Positions 41,903 through 51,197 are shown, numbered from the stretch's first letter. The stretch: 64,000 bases of DNA from Mailhella massiliensis (GCF_900155525.1 NZ_LT706951.1:596508-660507); one strand, 5' to 3'. The notes: generated from the letters alone by a model not told the origin. Program-made: numbers and translations.

Positions 41903-43675
41903 CTACGGATTCACCTTCCCGGGGGCGACGGGCATCTGCGCTTCATCGGGCGTTTCCGGCAGGGTAACCGTTTCCGCAGGCTTCTCAGATTCCGCAGCCT
42001 CTTCCTGCACGGCGGGAGCCGCAGATTCCGCGGCCTTGTTCCCTGCCTCCGTCTTCCTGGGCAGATACTCGGCCAGGGGCTTTGTACCGGGCGTGGAACC
42101 GAAGGAGAAGGGAAGCGACGCAGGGTCCATGAGCGCCATGGAAAGAAGCTCCATGAAGCTCCTGGGCGTTTCCGAGGTAAAGGCGACGCTCATTTCTCCG
42201 GGTGCGGTGAACTGTTCCCGCATGAGCTTGCCGAGTTCCGCAAACATGCTGCCCGGCATCCGTTCAACCTCGCGCCCTATCTGCACGGCCATGGCCGCGT
42301 ATTCTTCGGGAGAACCGGAGTCCTCCAGCGCGAAGACTTCCAGGGCCAGAGGCAGCAGACCGGAATCCCTGTAGACGGCGGAAAGCTTCTTCAACTGCAG
42401 CTTCTGCATCGCCTCAAGATAGGCGTCTTCCGAAAGGAGCAGGGGCATGGTTTCCAGCGCGGCAAGGTCGCCGGAGTACACGCATTCGCCTTCCAGCTCG
42501 CCCAGGCCTTCCAGCTCGTAGCGGGCGGTGCTGACAATGTCGTTCTTTCCGGTGCGGATACCGGCCTTCATATTCAGCACAAAGCCTTCCGGCGCATAGC
42601 GGGAAAAAACGGCAAGCAGCGGTTCCCCGCCCCGGGGCAGGGTCAGATGCAGGCGGGAAACATCCGTCGAGCTCTTCGTCACGCCCTCGCCTTCCATGGC
42701 CTGCGTATAGGAAAAGCCGTTGACGGCGATGCCCATGGATTCGGGGCCTTCGCTCAGGGAAACCTTCAGGCCCTGCAGGCCGAAAAGCGATACGGGCAGG
42801 TTCTTCACATAATACTCATACAGCTCCGCCACCGCGGCTTTCAGCCTTTCTTCCTGCGAAAGGGCGGCGTTCTCCCCGTCTGCGGCGGCCCCTTCCGGCG
42901 CCCCGTCCGCGTTCTGCATGGCGACAAGATCCGCCATGAGTTCCGGCGAAGGCAGGAGCAGGTCCTTCACGTCCATGCGCTGCAGCGCGCCGGAGAACCT
43001 GTCCCCGGAAAAGCGTACGCCGGCAACATAGAGACTCAGGGGGGACACCTTCGCCTCGCCGCGGGGCGCGGCAATGCCCCGGGCAAGGGCCACCTTCTCC
43101 ATGTCGACCTTCACGGGCACGGGAAGTTCCGGGTCGGAAATCACGGAGCGGACGTCGTTTACTTCCAGCCCGTCCAGACGGCAGCGATACAGTTCCTCAA
43201 AGAAGGAAACTTCTCCCTTGTGCCTGCTGCGCTGATCCAGCAGCATACCGAGCCGCTGATACCAGCCGTTCACCTGCACATCGGCAATACGCTGTTCCAT
43301 CTGCGTGTTGCCGACATGCACCTTGTCCACAATACCCGTGGCGCTGATGGATTCCGCCACGATGGGCAGCGTATCCGCGTCATAGGCGGGCATACTGGGC
43401 TTGACGAACATGCACTTTCTGTTGAAGCCCTTCACTTCCACGCTTTCAATGGTGCCCTTGTGCATGACGGCATCGTCGGGCAGCTCATATTCCACGCCCT
43501 TCAGGCTGAGCGTATTGTTCAAAAAGGAATAGCGTATTTCCTGCGCCTGCGCAGGCACGGCGGAAAGCGCCGCAAACACGGCGTCTTCGGTATAGCTTTC
43601 CAGAATGCGAAGCCCCATGTAGCCGGAAAGTCCGGCCCAGAAAACAAGGCCCCCCGCAATGTATTTTTTGTTCAT
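41903..43675 (-). CDS. Envelope protein of unknown family, intact paralogue
   Basis: A 590-residue protein with an N-terminal membrane anchor (KKYIAGGLVFWAGLSGYMG, residues 3-21) and a large presumably periplasmic domain. It aligns along its full length with the neighbouring split gene: RYSFLNNTLSLKGVEYELP, EELYRCRLDGLEV, MDVKDLLLPSPELM, FTAPGEMSVAFTSE and GTKPLAEYLPRK have counterparts there. The last 60 residues are Ala/Pro/Glu-rich and absent from the paralogue. The layout (anchor plus long beta-rich domain) is loosely like DUF945/YdgA proteins, but I cannot confirm that. The start at 43675 follows AAGGAGAGGT; the longer frame was rejected. Confidence 0.75.
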   Translation of the reverse strand: MNKKYIAGGLVFWAGLSGYMGLRILESYTEDAVFAALSAVPAQAQEIRYSFLNNTLSLKGVEYELPDDAVMHKGTIESVEVKGFNRKCMFVKPSMPAYDADTLPIVAESISATGIVDKVHVGNTQMEQRIADVQVNGWYQRLGMLLDQRSRHKGEVSFFEELYRCRLDGLEVNDVRSVISDPELPVPVKVDMEKVALARGIAAPRGEAKVSPLSLYVAGVRFSGDRFSGALQRMDVKDLLLPSPELMADLVAMQNADGAPEGAAADGENAALSQEERLKAAVAELYEYYVKNLPVSLFGLQGLKVSLSEGPESMGIAVNGFSYTQAMEGEGVTKSSTDVSRLHLTLPRGGEPLLAVFSRYAPEGFVLNMKAGIRTGKNDIVSTARYELEGLGELEGECVYSGDLAALETMPLLLSEDAYLEAMQKLQLKKLSAVYRDSGLLPLALEVFALEDSGSPEEYAAMAVQIGREVERMPGSMFAELGKLMREQFTAPGEMSVAFTSETPRSFMELLSMALMDPASLPFSFGSTPGTKPLAEYLPRKTEAGNKAAESAAPAVQEEAAESEKPAETVTLPETPDEAQMPVAPGKVNP

Positions 43676-44089
43676 TACCTCTCCTTGCGATGATGATGGA
43701 ATGTTCCCGTTCCGCGTGCCCGGTCCCGGCGGGTCTGCGGGAAGAATCCCGTCCCGCGCAGCACGCGTCGGACCGCCTGCGCCGCCCCCTGAGAGGCCTG
43801 TCCCGCCCGTGCAGGAATCGGAAAAGGCGCAGGTCCCTTCCCTCCGGTCTGCCCCGTGTCGGAAAGGGCCGCTCCTCCGGGAAGGAAAAAAGAAAAAGAC
43901 CCCGCCCTTCGAGGGCGCCCTGTCCGGTGCGGATGAAGGAAACGGGGATACGGGTCGAAAAACAGGTCTCTCCCGCACGGCGAAGAACTCGAAGAGCCCT
44001 GCGGAACGTCGGGCCGGAGCAGAAACTCCGGTGCGCCGGAGCTGCGCCGTCCGGCCCGGGGAGTCCGGGCCGCCGTGCCGGGGAAAAGG
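43676..44089. other. Gene-free gap
   Basis: About 410 GC-rich bases upstream of the envelope gene and downstream of the glutaredoxin-like gene. A GGCCCGG/CCGGGCC hairpin near 44056-44074 may end the latter's transcript. Nothing else is recognised. Confidence 0.45.
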
Positions 44090-44527
44090 TCAGTTCAGGC
44101 CGAGCAGTTCCTTTACGGCCTCTTCGCGGAAGCCCACCACGCTGCGGCCGTCGGGCGCCACCAGCGTGGGGAAGGACCCCCTTGCGTTGTAGGAACGGAG
44201 CGTGGCCATGATTTCCTTCCGGGCCGGATTGTCGAACTCATCCACAAACACCAGGCGGTGCTCTATGCCGTGCTGCACGAGAAAATCCTTGAGACGCACG
44301 CAGTGACGGCAGGTATGCAGCGTGTACATGACGGGCACGCCTGCGGAACAGGGGTCCACCCCCCAGCGGTACAGCTCTTCCATGCCCTGCGGAATACCCG
44401 TTTCGGGCACGGGGGCGACATGCCTGTGCTTCTGCGCCGGATTCTTCCTGCGGAAGAACAGAATGAGCAGAAAAACGCCGATGACGACAACACCAACCAG
44501 AGGTAAGGCACCTGATCCAGTTTCCAC
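44090..44527 (-). CDS. Membrane-anchored glutaredoxin-like protein
   Basis: A 145-residue protein. One membrane span (about residues 9-26, LVGVVVIGVFLLILFF) is followed by a basic linker and a glutaredoxin fold with the redox pair in TLHTCRHCVRLKDFL, then GSFPTLVAPDGRSVVGFREEAVKELL, where the cis-Pro and C-terminal helix fit glutaredoxin/NrdH. The GTG start at 44527 was chosen because AGGAG lies 6 bases upstream; a longer frame with a TTG start overlaps the terminator of the next gene. With the N-terminus short, the redox domain is probably cytoplasmic. Partner unknown. Confidence 0.78.
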   Translation of the reverse strand: METGSGALPLVGVVVIGVFLLILFFRRKNPAQKHRHVAPVPETGIPQGMEELYRWGVDPCSAGVPVMYTLHTCRHCVRLKDFLVQHGIEHRLVFVDEFDNPARKEIMATLRSYNARGSFPTLVAPDGRSVVGFREEAVKELLGLN

Positions 44528-44592
44528 AAATCGCTCCTGAAACCGGTCCGCCCGGGGACCGTCTGCCCGTACCGGAGGTACGGAAAACAAAA

Positions 44593-44612
44593 GAGCCGGC
44601 AAAAACCGGCTC
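44593..44612 (-). terminator. Terminator of the cyclophilin gene
   Basis: Stem GAGCCGG (44593-44599) / CCGGCTC (44606-44612); on the minus strand TTTTGTTTT follows. Confidence 0.8.
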
Positions 44613-44627
44613 CTCCGCTCTCAGCGG

Positions 44628-45134
44628 CTATTCAAAACGACCGACGCGGGTAATGACGACCATGTCCACGGGCACGGCCTCATGTTCGCCCTGCGGCTTC
44701 ACCTTGAGTTTCGCAATCTTGTCCACCACGTCCATGCCGTCTTCCACGCGGCCGAACACGCAGTAGCCGTACCCTTCGGGGGTATCGTCCTTATGGTCGA
44801 GCTCCTCGTTGTCCACCAGGTTGATGAAGAACTGGGCCGCGGCGGAATGAGGTTCGGAAGTGCGCGCCATGGCAATGGTGCCGCGGGTGTTGGAAAGCCC
44901 GCTTCCGGCCTCGTTCTGGATGGGCTCATGGGTGGGCTTTTCGTCCATGCGCACGCCGAGTCCGCCGCCCTGAATCATGAAGCCCTTGATGACGCGGTGG
45001 AAAATGGTGTTGTCGTAAAAGCCCTCGTCCACATAGCGCAGGAAGTTGGCCACCGTGACGGGGGCCTTGTCTTCAAAAAGTTCCAGCAGAATGTCGCCGG
45101 AGGAAGTTTCCATAAGGATAAGAGGATTGCTCAT
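44628..45134 (-). CDS. Cyclophilin-type peptidyl-prolyl isomerase
   Basis: A 168-residue cytoplasmic cyclophilin: FLRYVDEGFYDNTIFHRVIKGFMIQGG holds the catalytic Arg in FHRVI, MARTSEPHSAAAQFFINLVDN is the substrate-binding strand and YCVFGRVEDGMDVVDKI the C-terminal block. It speeds cis-trans isomerisation of proline bonds. No signal peptide is visible from the chosen start (45134, GGAG upstream); the longer frame to 45191 was rejected. Next to asparaginase, 63 bases apart, and possibly on the same transcript. Confidence 0.92.
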   Translation of the reverse strand: MSNPLILMETSSGDILLELFEDKAPVTVANFLRYVDEGFYDNTIFHRVIKGFMIQGGGLGVRMDEKPTHEPIQNEAGSGLSNTRGTIAMARTSEPHSAAAQFFINLVDNEELDHKDDTPEGYGYCVFGRVEDGMDVVDKIAKLKVKPQGEHEAVPVDMVVITRVGRFE

Positions 45135-45197
45135 CGCTGACTCCGCAAAGGTAATTTTTTCCTTTGTGACGCAAAAAGGAGGAAAAGGCAAGGCAGA

Positions 45198-46166
45198 CTA
45201 GACGGGCCTTTCCATGAAGGCGCGCACATCTTCCATGCTCCGGCAGTGATACAGCGCCTGCATGAGGCGCACGGTAAGAGTTTCCACGGTCTTGTCGCCG
45301 CCGGAAACGGCCCCCATCCGCGCGGCCAGCACGCCTATGGGGTAGCGCGAAAGGTCCACGCCGTCGAACACGCACTGCGACGCGCACACGATGACCACGC
45401 CCTTTTCCACGGCTCTGCGTATGGCGGGCAGAAAGCTTCCCCGGCTGTCGTTGGGCACGCCCCCCGCGCCGAATCCTTCTATGATGATGCCGCGATAGCC
45501 CGCATCGACCAGCATGTCCAGAAGTTCGGGCCGCGTGCCGGGGATGAGCTTGAGCACGCATACTCTGCGTTCCAGCCCGGCGACCAGTGAAAAGGCCTTT
45601 CCGTCAGAAGTGCGGCGCTCACGCCACTGCACGCCTTCGGGCGTGATTCTCGCAAGCGGCGCGTTCACGCTGGCGTAGGCGGCAAAGCGTTCGGTATGCA
45701 TCTTCTTGGCTCTCGCCCCGTCGATGACATCTCCGTGGAACACCACATACACCCCGGGCACGCCCTCGCAGGCCGTGAAGAAGGCATCGCGCAGATTGCG
45801 CGGCCCGTCGGAACCTTCCATGGCAAGGGGCAACTGGGAACCGGTAATGATTACGGGCCGCGCAAGGTGCCGCAGCATCTGGTGCAGGGCTGCGGCCGTA
45901 TAGGCCAGCGTATCCGTGCCGTGGCTTATGACGAAGCCGTCGAAATCGTCGTGGGCCTCGGCCACGGCCCGGGCCATGGTCTCCCAGTCTTCGGGCTGAA
46001 GATTGCTGCTGTCCAGATTCATGAGCTCGCGCACGCTCACTTCACAGGGCAGTTCCCCCAGTCTTTCCAGCATGGCCCCGCCCGACAGCCGGGGAACGAG
46101 TCCGTCCTCCGAGGGTTCGCAGGCAATGGTGCCGCCCGTGGCCAGCATGAGTATGCGTTTCATCAT
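45198..46166 (-). CDS. L-asparaginase (type I-like)
   Basis: A 322-residue asparaginase. LATGGTIAC (residues 8-16) has the first catalytic Thr, SHGTDTLAYTAAAL the second Thr and Asp, ITGSQLPLAMEGSDGPRNLRDA is the central loop. It turns asparagine into aspartate and ammonia. There is no signal peptide, so it is cytoplasmic. Aspartate made here could feed the nad genes encoded 3 kb away, but that is inference only. Its start overlaps the yigZ stop (two adjacent ATG codons at 46166 and 46163; the first was taken). Confidence 0.92.
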   Translation of the reverse strand: MMKRILMLATGGTIACEPSEDGLVPRLSGGAMLERLGELPCEVSVRELMNLDSSNLQPEDWETMARAVAEAHDDFDGFVISHGTDTLAYTAAALHQMLRHLARPVIITGSQLPLAMEGSDGPRNLRDAFFTACEGVPGVYVVFHGDVIDGARAKKMHTERFAAYASVNAPLARITPEGVQWRERRTSDGKAFSLVAGLERRVCVLKLIPGTRPELLDMLVDAGYRGIIIEGFGAGGVPNDSRGSFLPAIRRAVEKGVVIVCASQCVFDGVDLSRYPIGVLAARMGAVSGGDKTVETLTVRLMQALYHCRSMEDVRAFMERPV

Positions 46167-46813
46167 TCCTCCTCCGGCGCAAGCTGGCCGGAACCGTCCG
46201 TGGCCTCACTCAGGGCGAGGCGGCACGGTTCGAGACATTCCTCGGGCATCTCCAGCGTGAAGCGGGCCGCCTCGTCGAAGGCCTCCTCCGCCACTCGGGC
46301 CTGAAAACGGGGCAGCAGGCGGTAGAATCTGTCCACATACGCATAGCCTATGCGTACCGACGCACGGACGAAAACCTTTTTCTCCGTCACGGGCAGAAGA
46401 GCCAGCGCCTCCTTCACGCCGTTCTGATACGCGCGCGTGAGCCCGCCCGTGCCCAGCTTGATGCCGCCGAAGTACCGCGTGGTCACGGCGGCCACCTCGC
46501 CCACGCCTCCGTAAAGAAGCTGCGCGAGCATGGGCCTGCCCGCAGTACCGTGGGGTTCGCCGTCGTCGCTCTGCCCTATCTGCGCCGTGTCTCCGGGCCT
46601 TCCCACGGCGTAGGCATAGCAGTTGTGCCGCGCATCGGGAAATTCCCTGCGCACGCATTCCACAAGGGCAAGCGCCCTTTCCCGGCTGTCCGCACGGGCC
46701 AGCGTGGTGATGAAACGGCTGCGCTTGATTTCCTCCTCAAAGCGCACCCACTGTCCCCCGCCGGGAGCGGAACCGTCGAAAAGCGGAAGGTCGGGAACCT
46801 GGTAGCCGGGCAT
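46163..46813 (-). CDS. yigZ: YigZ/IMPACT family protein
   Basis: A 216-residue protein. RSRFITTLARADS, HNCYAYAVG, QSDDGEPHGTAGRPML and VTTRYFGGIKLGTGGLTRAYQNGVKEAL (conserved in every member) identify the family; DUF1949-type sequence follows at the C-terminus. Bacterial YigZ proteins have unclear roles, perhaps in translation or nucleic-acid binding. About 20 additional residues precede the domain. Start 46813 has an AAGGA site. It is translationally coupled to the asparaginase gene. Confidence 0.88.
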   Translation of the reverse strand: MPGYQVPDLPLFDGSAPGGGQWVRFEEEIKRSRFITTLARADSRERALALVECVRREFPDARHNCYAYAVGRPGDTAQIGQSDDGEPHGTAGRPMLAQLLYGGVGEVAAVTTRYFGGIKLGTGGLTRAYQNGVKEALALLPVTEKKVFVRASVRIGYAYVDRFYRLLPRFQARVAEEAFDEAARFTLEMPEECLEPCRLALSEATDGSGQLAPEEE

Positions 46814-46880
46814 AAAAATCCTTCAATAACAACTGGTTGAAAAAAGTTTCCCTGTTTTTTCCGTATATGAAAAAAAACAC

Positions 46881-46909
46881 TTTACAAAACGGAAAGTCTC
46901 GTCTAAATA
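46881..46909 (+). promoter_or_regulatory. Promoter of the rubrerythrin gene
   Basis: TTTACA (46881-46886), a 17-base spacer and TAAATA (46904-46909) in an AT-rich 170-base gap, 75 bases before ATG. A PerR-like box might be expected around the -10, but the match is poor. Confidence 0.55.
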
Positions 46910-46983
46910 AGAATCATTCCTGTTACGGAACAAAAAACGAACATTCAGACTAACATCAACGTCTTTTCGCACAAGGAGCTGTT

Positions 46984-47475
46984 ATGAGCAAGACCTACGA
47001 CAACCTGATGGAAGCTTTCGCCGGTGAATCCCAGGCCAACCGCAAGTACCTCGCCTTTGCCGCCCAGGCGGAAAAGGAAGGCTGCAGGCAGGCCGCCAAG
47101 ATGTTCCGCGCCGCCGCCGAAGCCGAAACCATCCATGCCCTGGCCCATCTGCGCAACGCCAAGGAAGTGAAAAGCACCGCTGAAAACATTCAGGCCGCCA
47201 TTGCCGGCGAAACCCATGAATGCGTCAACATGTATCCCGGCATGATCCTCGACGCGAAGAACGAAGAGGAAATGGCCGTCGCCAAGTACCTCGACATGGT
47301 CTGCAAGGTGGAAGGCGTACATGCCGAACTGTACAAGGACGTGGCTCTCGATCCCTCCACCGATGCCGAAGACTACTACATCTGCCCGGTGTGCGGCTTC
47401 ATCAGCAAGGGCAAGTTCGACGGCAAGTGCCCCGTGTGCGGCGCTTCCGGTGAAAAGTTCTATACCGTGAAGTAA
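46984..47475 (+). CDS. rbr: Rubrerythrin
   Basis: A 163-residue peroxide-scavenging protein. The ferritin-like domain has the iron ligands in ESQANRKYLAFA, EAETIHALAHL and EEEMAVAKYLDMVCKVEGVHAELY. A C-terminal rubredoxin-like domain carries CPVCGF and CPVCGA. It reduces hydrogen peroxide in the cytoplasm using rubredoxin-type electrons, a typical defence of strict anaerobes. The length is short for rubrerythrin (about 190), like the smaller Desulfovibrio nigerythrin-type variants. CAAGGAG precedes ATG. Confidence 0.93.
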   Translation: MSKTYDNLMEAFAGESQANRKYLAFAAQAEKEGCRQAAKMFRAAAEAETIHALAHLRNAKEVKSTAENIQAAIAGETHECVNMYPGMILDAKNEEEMAVAKYLDMVCKVEGVHAELYKDVALDPSTDAEDYYICPVCGFISKGKFDGKCPVCGASGEKFYTVK

Positions 47476-47973
47476 TTTCGCGCCCGACGCCCCTCCTCCG
47501 GGGGGCTCCCGGCCGCCGGATATTCCGGCGGCCTTTTTTCTTTAAGCGCCGCATCCTGCTTCTTTTCTCCCCACCGCCGCAAAAAAGACGGAAAAAATGC
47601 CGTACGGCACACCCCGCCGCGAGAGTGCAACATCGCAGGAAAAGAAAGCAACGCCGCCGGGCGGAAGCGGTACCCCCCGACGGCAGACCGCCGATTTTTC
47701 CCGGTGAAGCGGCATACGCCGCAAAAAAAAACGGCCTGTTCCGAAGGAAGTTTTCCTCCTTCCCCCTTTCGGCGGAACGGATGCAGAGCACGAACACGCA
47801 AAAACGGCTCTGCATAGTACGCATAAAGACGCCCGGCGGCGCAGAAACAGGGAAACGCCTGCTTCCGGCACGTCTTTTTTTGCGCTCCCGGCCGGAAATT
47901 CCCCTCTTTTTTCCATTTACAAAAGCGGCCCAAAGGCATAGACGCTTGCTTTACACCATTTTCCGAGGGCAGC
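47476..47973. other. Gene-free gap
   Basis: Contains the rubrerythrin terminator and otherwise no recognised feature, though an AT-rich stretch before 47974 may hold the promoter of the TSUP gene. Confidence 0.5.
47511..47539 (+). terminator. Rho-independent terminator of the rubrerythrin gene
   Basis: Perfect 10-bp stem GGCCGCCGGA (47511-47520) / TCCGGCGGCC (47524-47533), then T6. Confidence 0.92.
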
Positions 47974-48711
47974 ATGAACGATCTACTCATCATTGCCGGA
48001 GCCTGGTTCATAGGCGCTTTCATCAACGGCCTCACGGGCATGGGGGGCACGCTCATCGCGCTTCCGCTCATCTCCCTGTTCGTGTCCTCCAAAGACGTCA
48101 TTCTCATAAGCCTCATTTCCGGCACTCTGGTGGGCACCATGACCATGGTGTTCTACTGGCGTCATATCGACGTCAGGGAAGTGCTGGGCTTCTGGCTCCC
48201 CGCCATTCCGGGCATAGCCCTCGGCGTATGGACGCTGAAGGTCGTGGATATCGAGGTGCTGGAACTTCTGCTCTGCATCCTCATCGTGGTGCATATCGTA
48301 GTGCAGCTCATTCAGGACTGGCTGGGAACGTGCATGGCTCCCCGTGCGGTCATGAAGTACGTCTGCGGTTTCGTGGCGGGCTTCTTCGGCGGCGCCATCG
48401 GCATCAACGGTCCCATCATGGCCATCTACGCCTCGCTCATGTGCATGGAAAAGAACAGGGCGCGCGGCTTCTTCGCCAGCGCCACGGCCACTTCCTACAT
48501 CAATATCGCCATCGTGGCCGCAAACGGCCTGCTCACCGAACAGGTGCTCTCCTCCTGCTCCTGGGTGGCTCCTTCCGCCGTCATCGGTTTTCTGTGCGCC
48601 TGCCCGCTGGCCAAGCGCATCAAGCAGGAAACCTTCCACATCGCGCTGCTCATCCTTCTGGCCTTCGCCGCGCTTTCCCTGTTCGTGCGCGTCATTCCCG
48701 CCTTCTTCTGA
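47974..48711 (+). CDS. TSUP family (TauE/SafE-like) permease
   Basis: A 245-residue membrane protein with about seven to eight spans. AWFIGAFINGLTGMGGTLIALPLI is the family N-terminal half-repeat, and CGFVAGFFGGAIGINGPIMAIY the second half-repeat with the same G-GG-P pattern. TauE/SafE proteins export or import sulfonates, sulfite or related anions, which would suit a sulfite-metabolising organism such as Bilophila, but the substrate cannot be told from sequence. It is a single gene, with a weak GAGGG site before ATG 47974, and is followed by a hairpin. Confidence 0.85.
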   Translation: MNDLLIIAGAWFIGAFINGLTGMGGTLIALPLISLFVSSKDVILISLISGTLVGTMTMVFYWRHIDVREVLGFWLPAIPGIALGVWTLKVVDIEVLELLLCILIVVHIVVQLIQDWLGTCMAPRAVMKYVCGFVAGFFGGAIGINGPIMAIYASLMCMEKNRARGFFASATATSYINIAIVAANGLLTEQVLSSCSWVAPSAVIGFLCACPLAKRIKQETFHIALLILLAFAALSLFVRVIPAFF

Positions 48712-48742
48712 TCCGGGCTTCCTTCCCGGCTCCGTCGCCTCC

Positions 48743-48777
48743 AGAGGCCGCCCTTCCCTTCGGGGAACGGCGGCCTT
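48743..48777 (+). terminator. Terminator after the TSUP permease gene
   Basis: Stem AGGCCGCC (48743-48750) / GGCGGCCT (48767-48774), extended by TTCCC/GGGAA around a TTCG tetraloop, then TTT. Confidence 0.75.
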
Positions 48778-49512
48778 TTCGGTTCCCCGGCCCGGACATA
48801 CGGAAACGGCACGCCCGGAGAGCCGCGTCGAAAAAACGTTCTCTGAACAAAAGCGCGCCGCGGCCGGAAACGCAGAAAAACGGCCCCGGCAATAACGCAG
48901 CGCCTCAAGGCCTGCGCAACGCCTTTGCGGAATCTGTCCATGCCGGAGCCCATTCCGCCGCCATGCCCGGCGTCGCCCCTTCCGACGCGCACATGGCGGC
49001 AGACACACGGCGGCAACAGGCGGCACGCCCCGCTGCCGCCAGAATACGCCCTTCCCGAAGCCGCCCCCGCATCCTGCGGCAGGCGGAACACTCTGTCCGG
49101 CCGCGCCGTAGCCCCCGAAAGGCTTCGCCGCTTCAGCGGTTCTTCGCTTTTCCCTCTCCGACGAAGAGGATACGCTCATCTCCGGCAAAGTTTCCCACCG
49201 TCCGGGACACGGGGCCGGGGCAACTTGCCGCTTCTGCGGCGCGTGCGCCCTTCCGCGCACATCTTCGTCATATTTCCCCCATGCCCTTTTCTTCCCGCCA
49301 TGATACAACTGTCGGCGGTGCTGCGGGACAAAGCCCGTGTGCTTTTGCAGTTCCCTTTCCGCTCAGGCATTCCAGCCTCTCCGTTGCGGCCGCCTTCCGA
49401 CGGGCGCAGTTGCCGGACCGCACCCCATGTTTCGGCCAATCAAAGGGAATGCCCGATATTCTCGCTCTGCGTTCTCCGGCCCCGGCCGGGCTGGGGGGGC
49501 TTTAAACCGGAA

Positions 49513-49536
49513 ACGCCCCGGGAAAGCCCGGGGCGT
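49513..49536 (-). terminator. Hairpin after nadB
   Basis: Perfect 10-bp stem ACGCCCCGGG (49513-49522) / CCCGGGGCGT (49527-49536), 84 bases past the nadB stop; on the minus strand TTTCCGGTTT follows. Confidence 0.6.
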
Positions 49537-49619
49537 AAAGAACGGCAATCGCTCATGCTGCGGAACATGCCGGAACGCGCTTTCCGCGCAGCTTTCCGGC
49601 AGCGCCGCTGTTGCCTGCG

Positions 49620-51197
49620 CTAGTCCTTGCGGTAATGGCAGCCCAGGCTCTGCTTGTTGCGCAGCGCGGCCTGAGTGATGAGGTAGGCCGTCTGGCAGCC
49701 GTGGAAAAGGTGCACCAGAGACTGCGTGAGCGGAGTATGCCGGTAAAAGTCGTGCAGGTGGCTCGTCAGATCGCGCAGATCGGCAAAGGCGCGGCGCAGG
49801 CGGCTTTCGGTACGGATGATGCCCACATAGTTCCACATGGTGTGGCGTATGGTGGCCCAGTCCTGCGCAATGAGGGCCGGGTCGTCGTTATGTTCGTTGC
49901 CGGTATGCTTCCAGTCCGCGATTTCGGCGAACACGCGCGTGTCGAAGTGTTCCGACACCATGCGGGAAGCGATGTCCTCACCGGCGGAAATGCCCCACAA
50001 AAGCGCCTCAAGGAGCGAAGTGCTGGCAAGGCGGTTTGCGCCGTGAATACCCGTGCAGCTGCATTCGCCCACGGCATAGAGCCTGTCCAGCGTGGTTCTG
50101 CCGTGCAGATCCACCAGAATGCCGCCGCAGAAGTAATGCGCCACGGGCACGATGGGCAGGGGCTGGGTACGCATGTCGATGCCGATTTTCCGGCAGCTTT
50201 CAAACACGGTGGGGAAGCGGCGCGTTACGTCGCAGTCCAGAGTGGAGCAGTCGAGGAGCATGTGTTTTTCGCCGGTGGAGAGCATTTCGCTCACAATGGC
50301 CTGGGAAACCACGTCGCGGGGGGCAAGGTCGCCCCGGCTGTCGTAGCGGTACACGAAGCGTTCGCCCCGGCTGTTGACCACATGGGCGCCTTCCCCGCGC
50401 AGGGCTTCGGTCAGCAGCGGAATCTGCTGGGCATGGTTGAAAAGCCCCGTGGGGTGGAACTGCATGAATTCCATGTTGGCAAGGCGCACGCCCGCGCGGT
50501 GCGCCATGCTGATGCCGGACCCCGTGGCCCAGGGATTGTTGGTGGAATACAGGTACACCTGTCCCACGCCGCCCGTGGCGAGCACGGTCATTTCGGCAAG
50601 GTGCAGTTCCACTTCACCCGTGGCGTCGTTGAAGGCGTAGGCGCCCACGCACTGGTTGGTGAGCTGGTAGTGGTAGGCGTTGGAACGGGCGTGGTGTTCC
50701 GTGGTCACAAGGTCGACGGCCGAACGCCCGGCAAGCACGGTGATGTTTTCATGGGCGGCCACGGCGGCATGAATGTATTCAATGATGGTTCTGCCCGTGT
50801 AGTCGGCGCAGTGGGCAATGCGCGGCACGGCGTGCCCGCCTTCGAGGGTCATGTCCCATCCGCCCCCGGCGTTGCGGTCGAAGGGCACATGGAGCTTTTC
50901 GATGAGCAGCTTCTGCACGGCCTCGCCGCCGTGCCCGGCAAGAAAATGCACGGCCTCGCCGTAGTTGTAGTCGTGCCCCGCCACGAACATGTCGTGTTCA
51001 AGGGATTTCTGGTCTTCCGGGTCGGTGGAGAAAACGATACCCCCCTGGGCCATGGCGGAGTTGCCGCCGTCCAGCCCCTCGGTGGGCATGAGAAGATGCA
51101 CCTCAAAGCCCCTGTCGGCCATGGTAAGCGCGGCCGAGCATCCGGCCAGGCCGGAACCTATGACAAGAACCTGGGAACGATAGCGTAATGCGTTCAT
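49620..51197 (-). CDS. nadB: L-aspartate oxidase
   Basis: A 525-residue flavoprotein that oxidises aspartate to iminoaspartate, the first step of NAD synthesis. VLVIGSGLAGCSAALTMADRG is the FAD-binding N-terminus, GGNSAMAQGGI, EFMQFHPTG, RGEGAHVVNSRGERF and the C-terminal GECSCTGIHGANRLASTSLLEAL are the family blocks. Start 51197 was chosen as the Met preceding the FAD domain; the upstream site (GGACA) is weak. In anaerobes fumarate is the likely electron acceptor. It is the last gene of nadC-nadA-nadB; a 221-base gap with a hairpin separates it from nadA. Confidence 0.95.
   Translation of the reverse strand: MNALRYRSQVLVIGSGLAGCSAALTMADRGFEVHLLMPTEGLDGGNSAMAQGGIVFSTDPEDQKSLEHDMFVAGHDYNYGEAVHFLAGHGGEAVQKLLIEKLHVPFDRNAGGGWDMTLEGGHAVPRIAHCADYTGRTIIEYIHAAVAAHENITVLAGRSAVDLVTTEHHARSNAYHYQLTNQCVGAYAFNDATGEVELHLAEMTVLATGGVGQVYLYSTNNPWATGSGISMAHRAGVRLANMEFMQFHPTGLFNHAQQIPLLTEALRGEGAHVVNSRGERFVYRYDSRGDLAPRDVVSQAIVSEMLSTGEKHMLLDCSTLDCDVTRRFPTVFESCRKIGIDMRTQPLPIVPVAHYFCGGILVDLHGRTTLDRLYAVGECSCTGIHGANRLASTSLLEALLWGISAGEDIASRMVSEHFDTRVFAEIADWKHTGNEHNDDPALIAQDWATIRHTMWNYVGIIRTESRLRRAFADLRDLTSHLHDFYRHTPLTQSLVHLFHGCQTAYLITQAALRNKQSLGCHYRKD

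Larger units (their letters stand above)
48712..49619. other. Longest gene-free gap
   Basis: About 900 bases. It contains the terminator at 48743-48777 and the hairpin at 49513-49536. Open frames in it are Arg/Pro-rich and have no ribosome site. No gene is recognised. Confidence 0.5.

Noticed and set aside
48740-48930. A repeat shared between the gaps at 48.8 kb and 55.5 kb
   Set aside because: A few short GC-rich words resemble each other, but the match is too short and patchy to claim.
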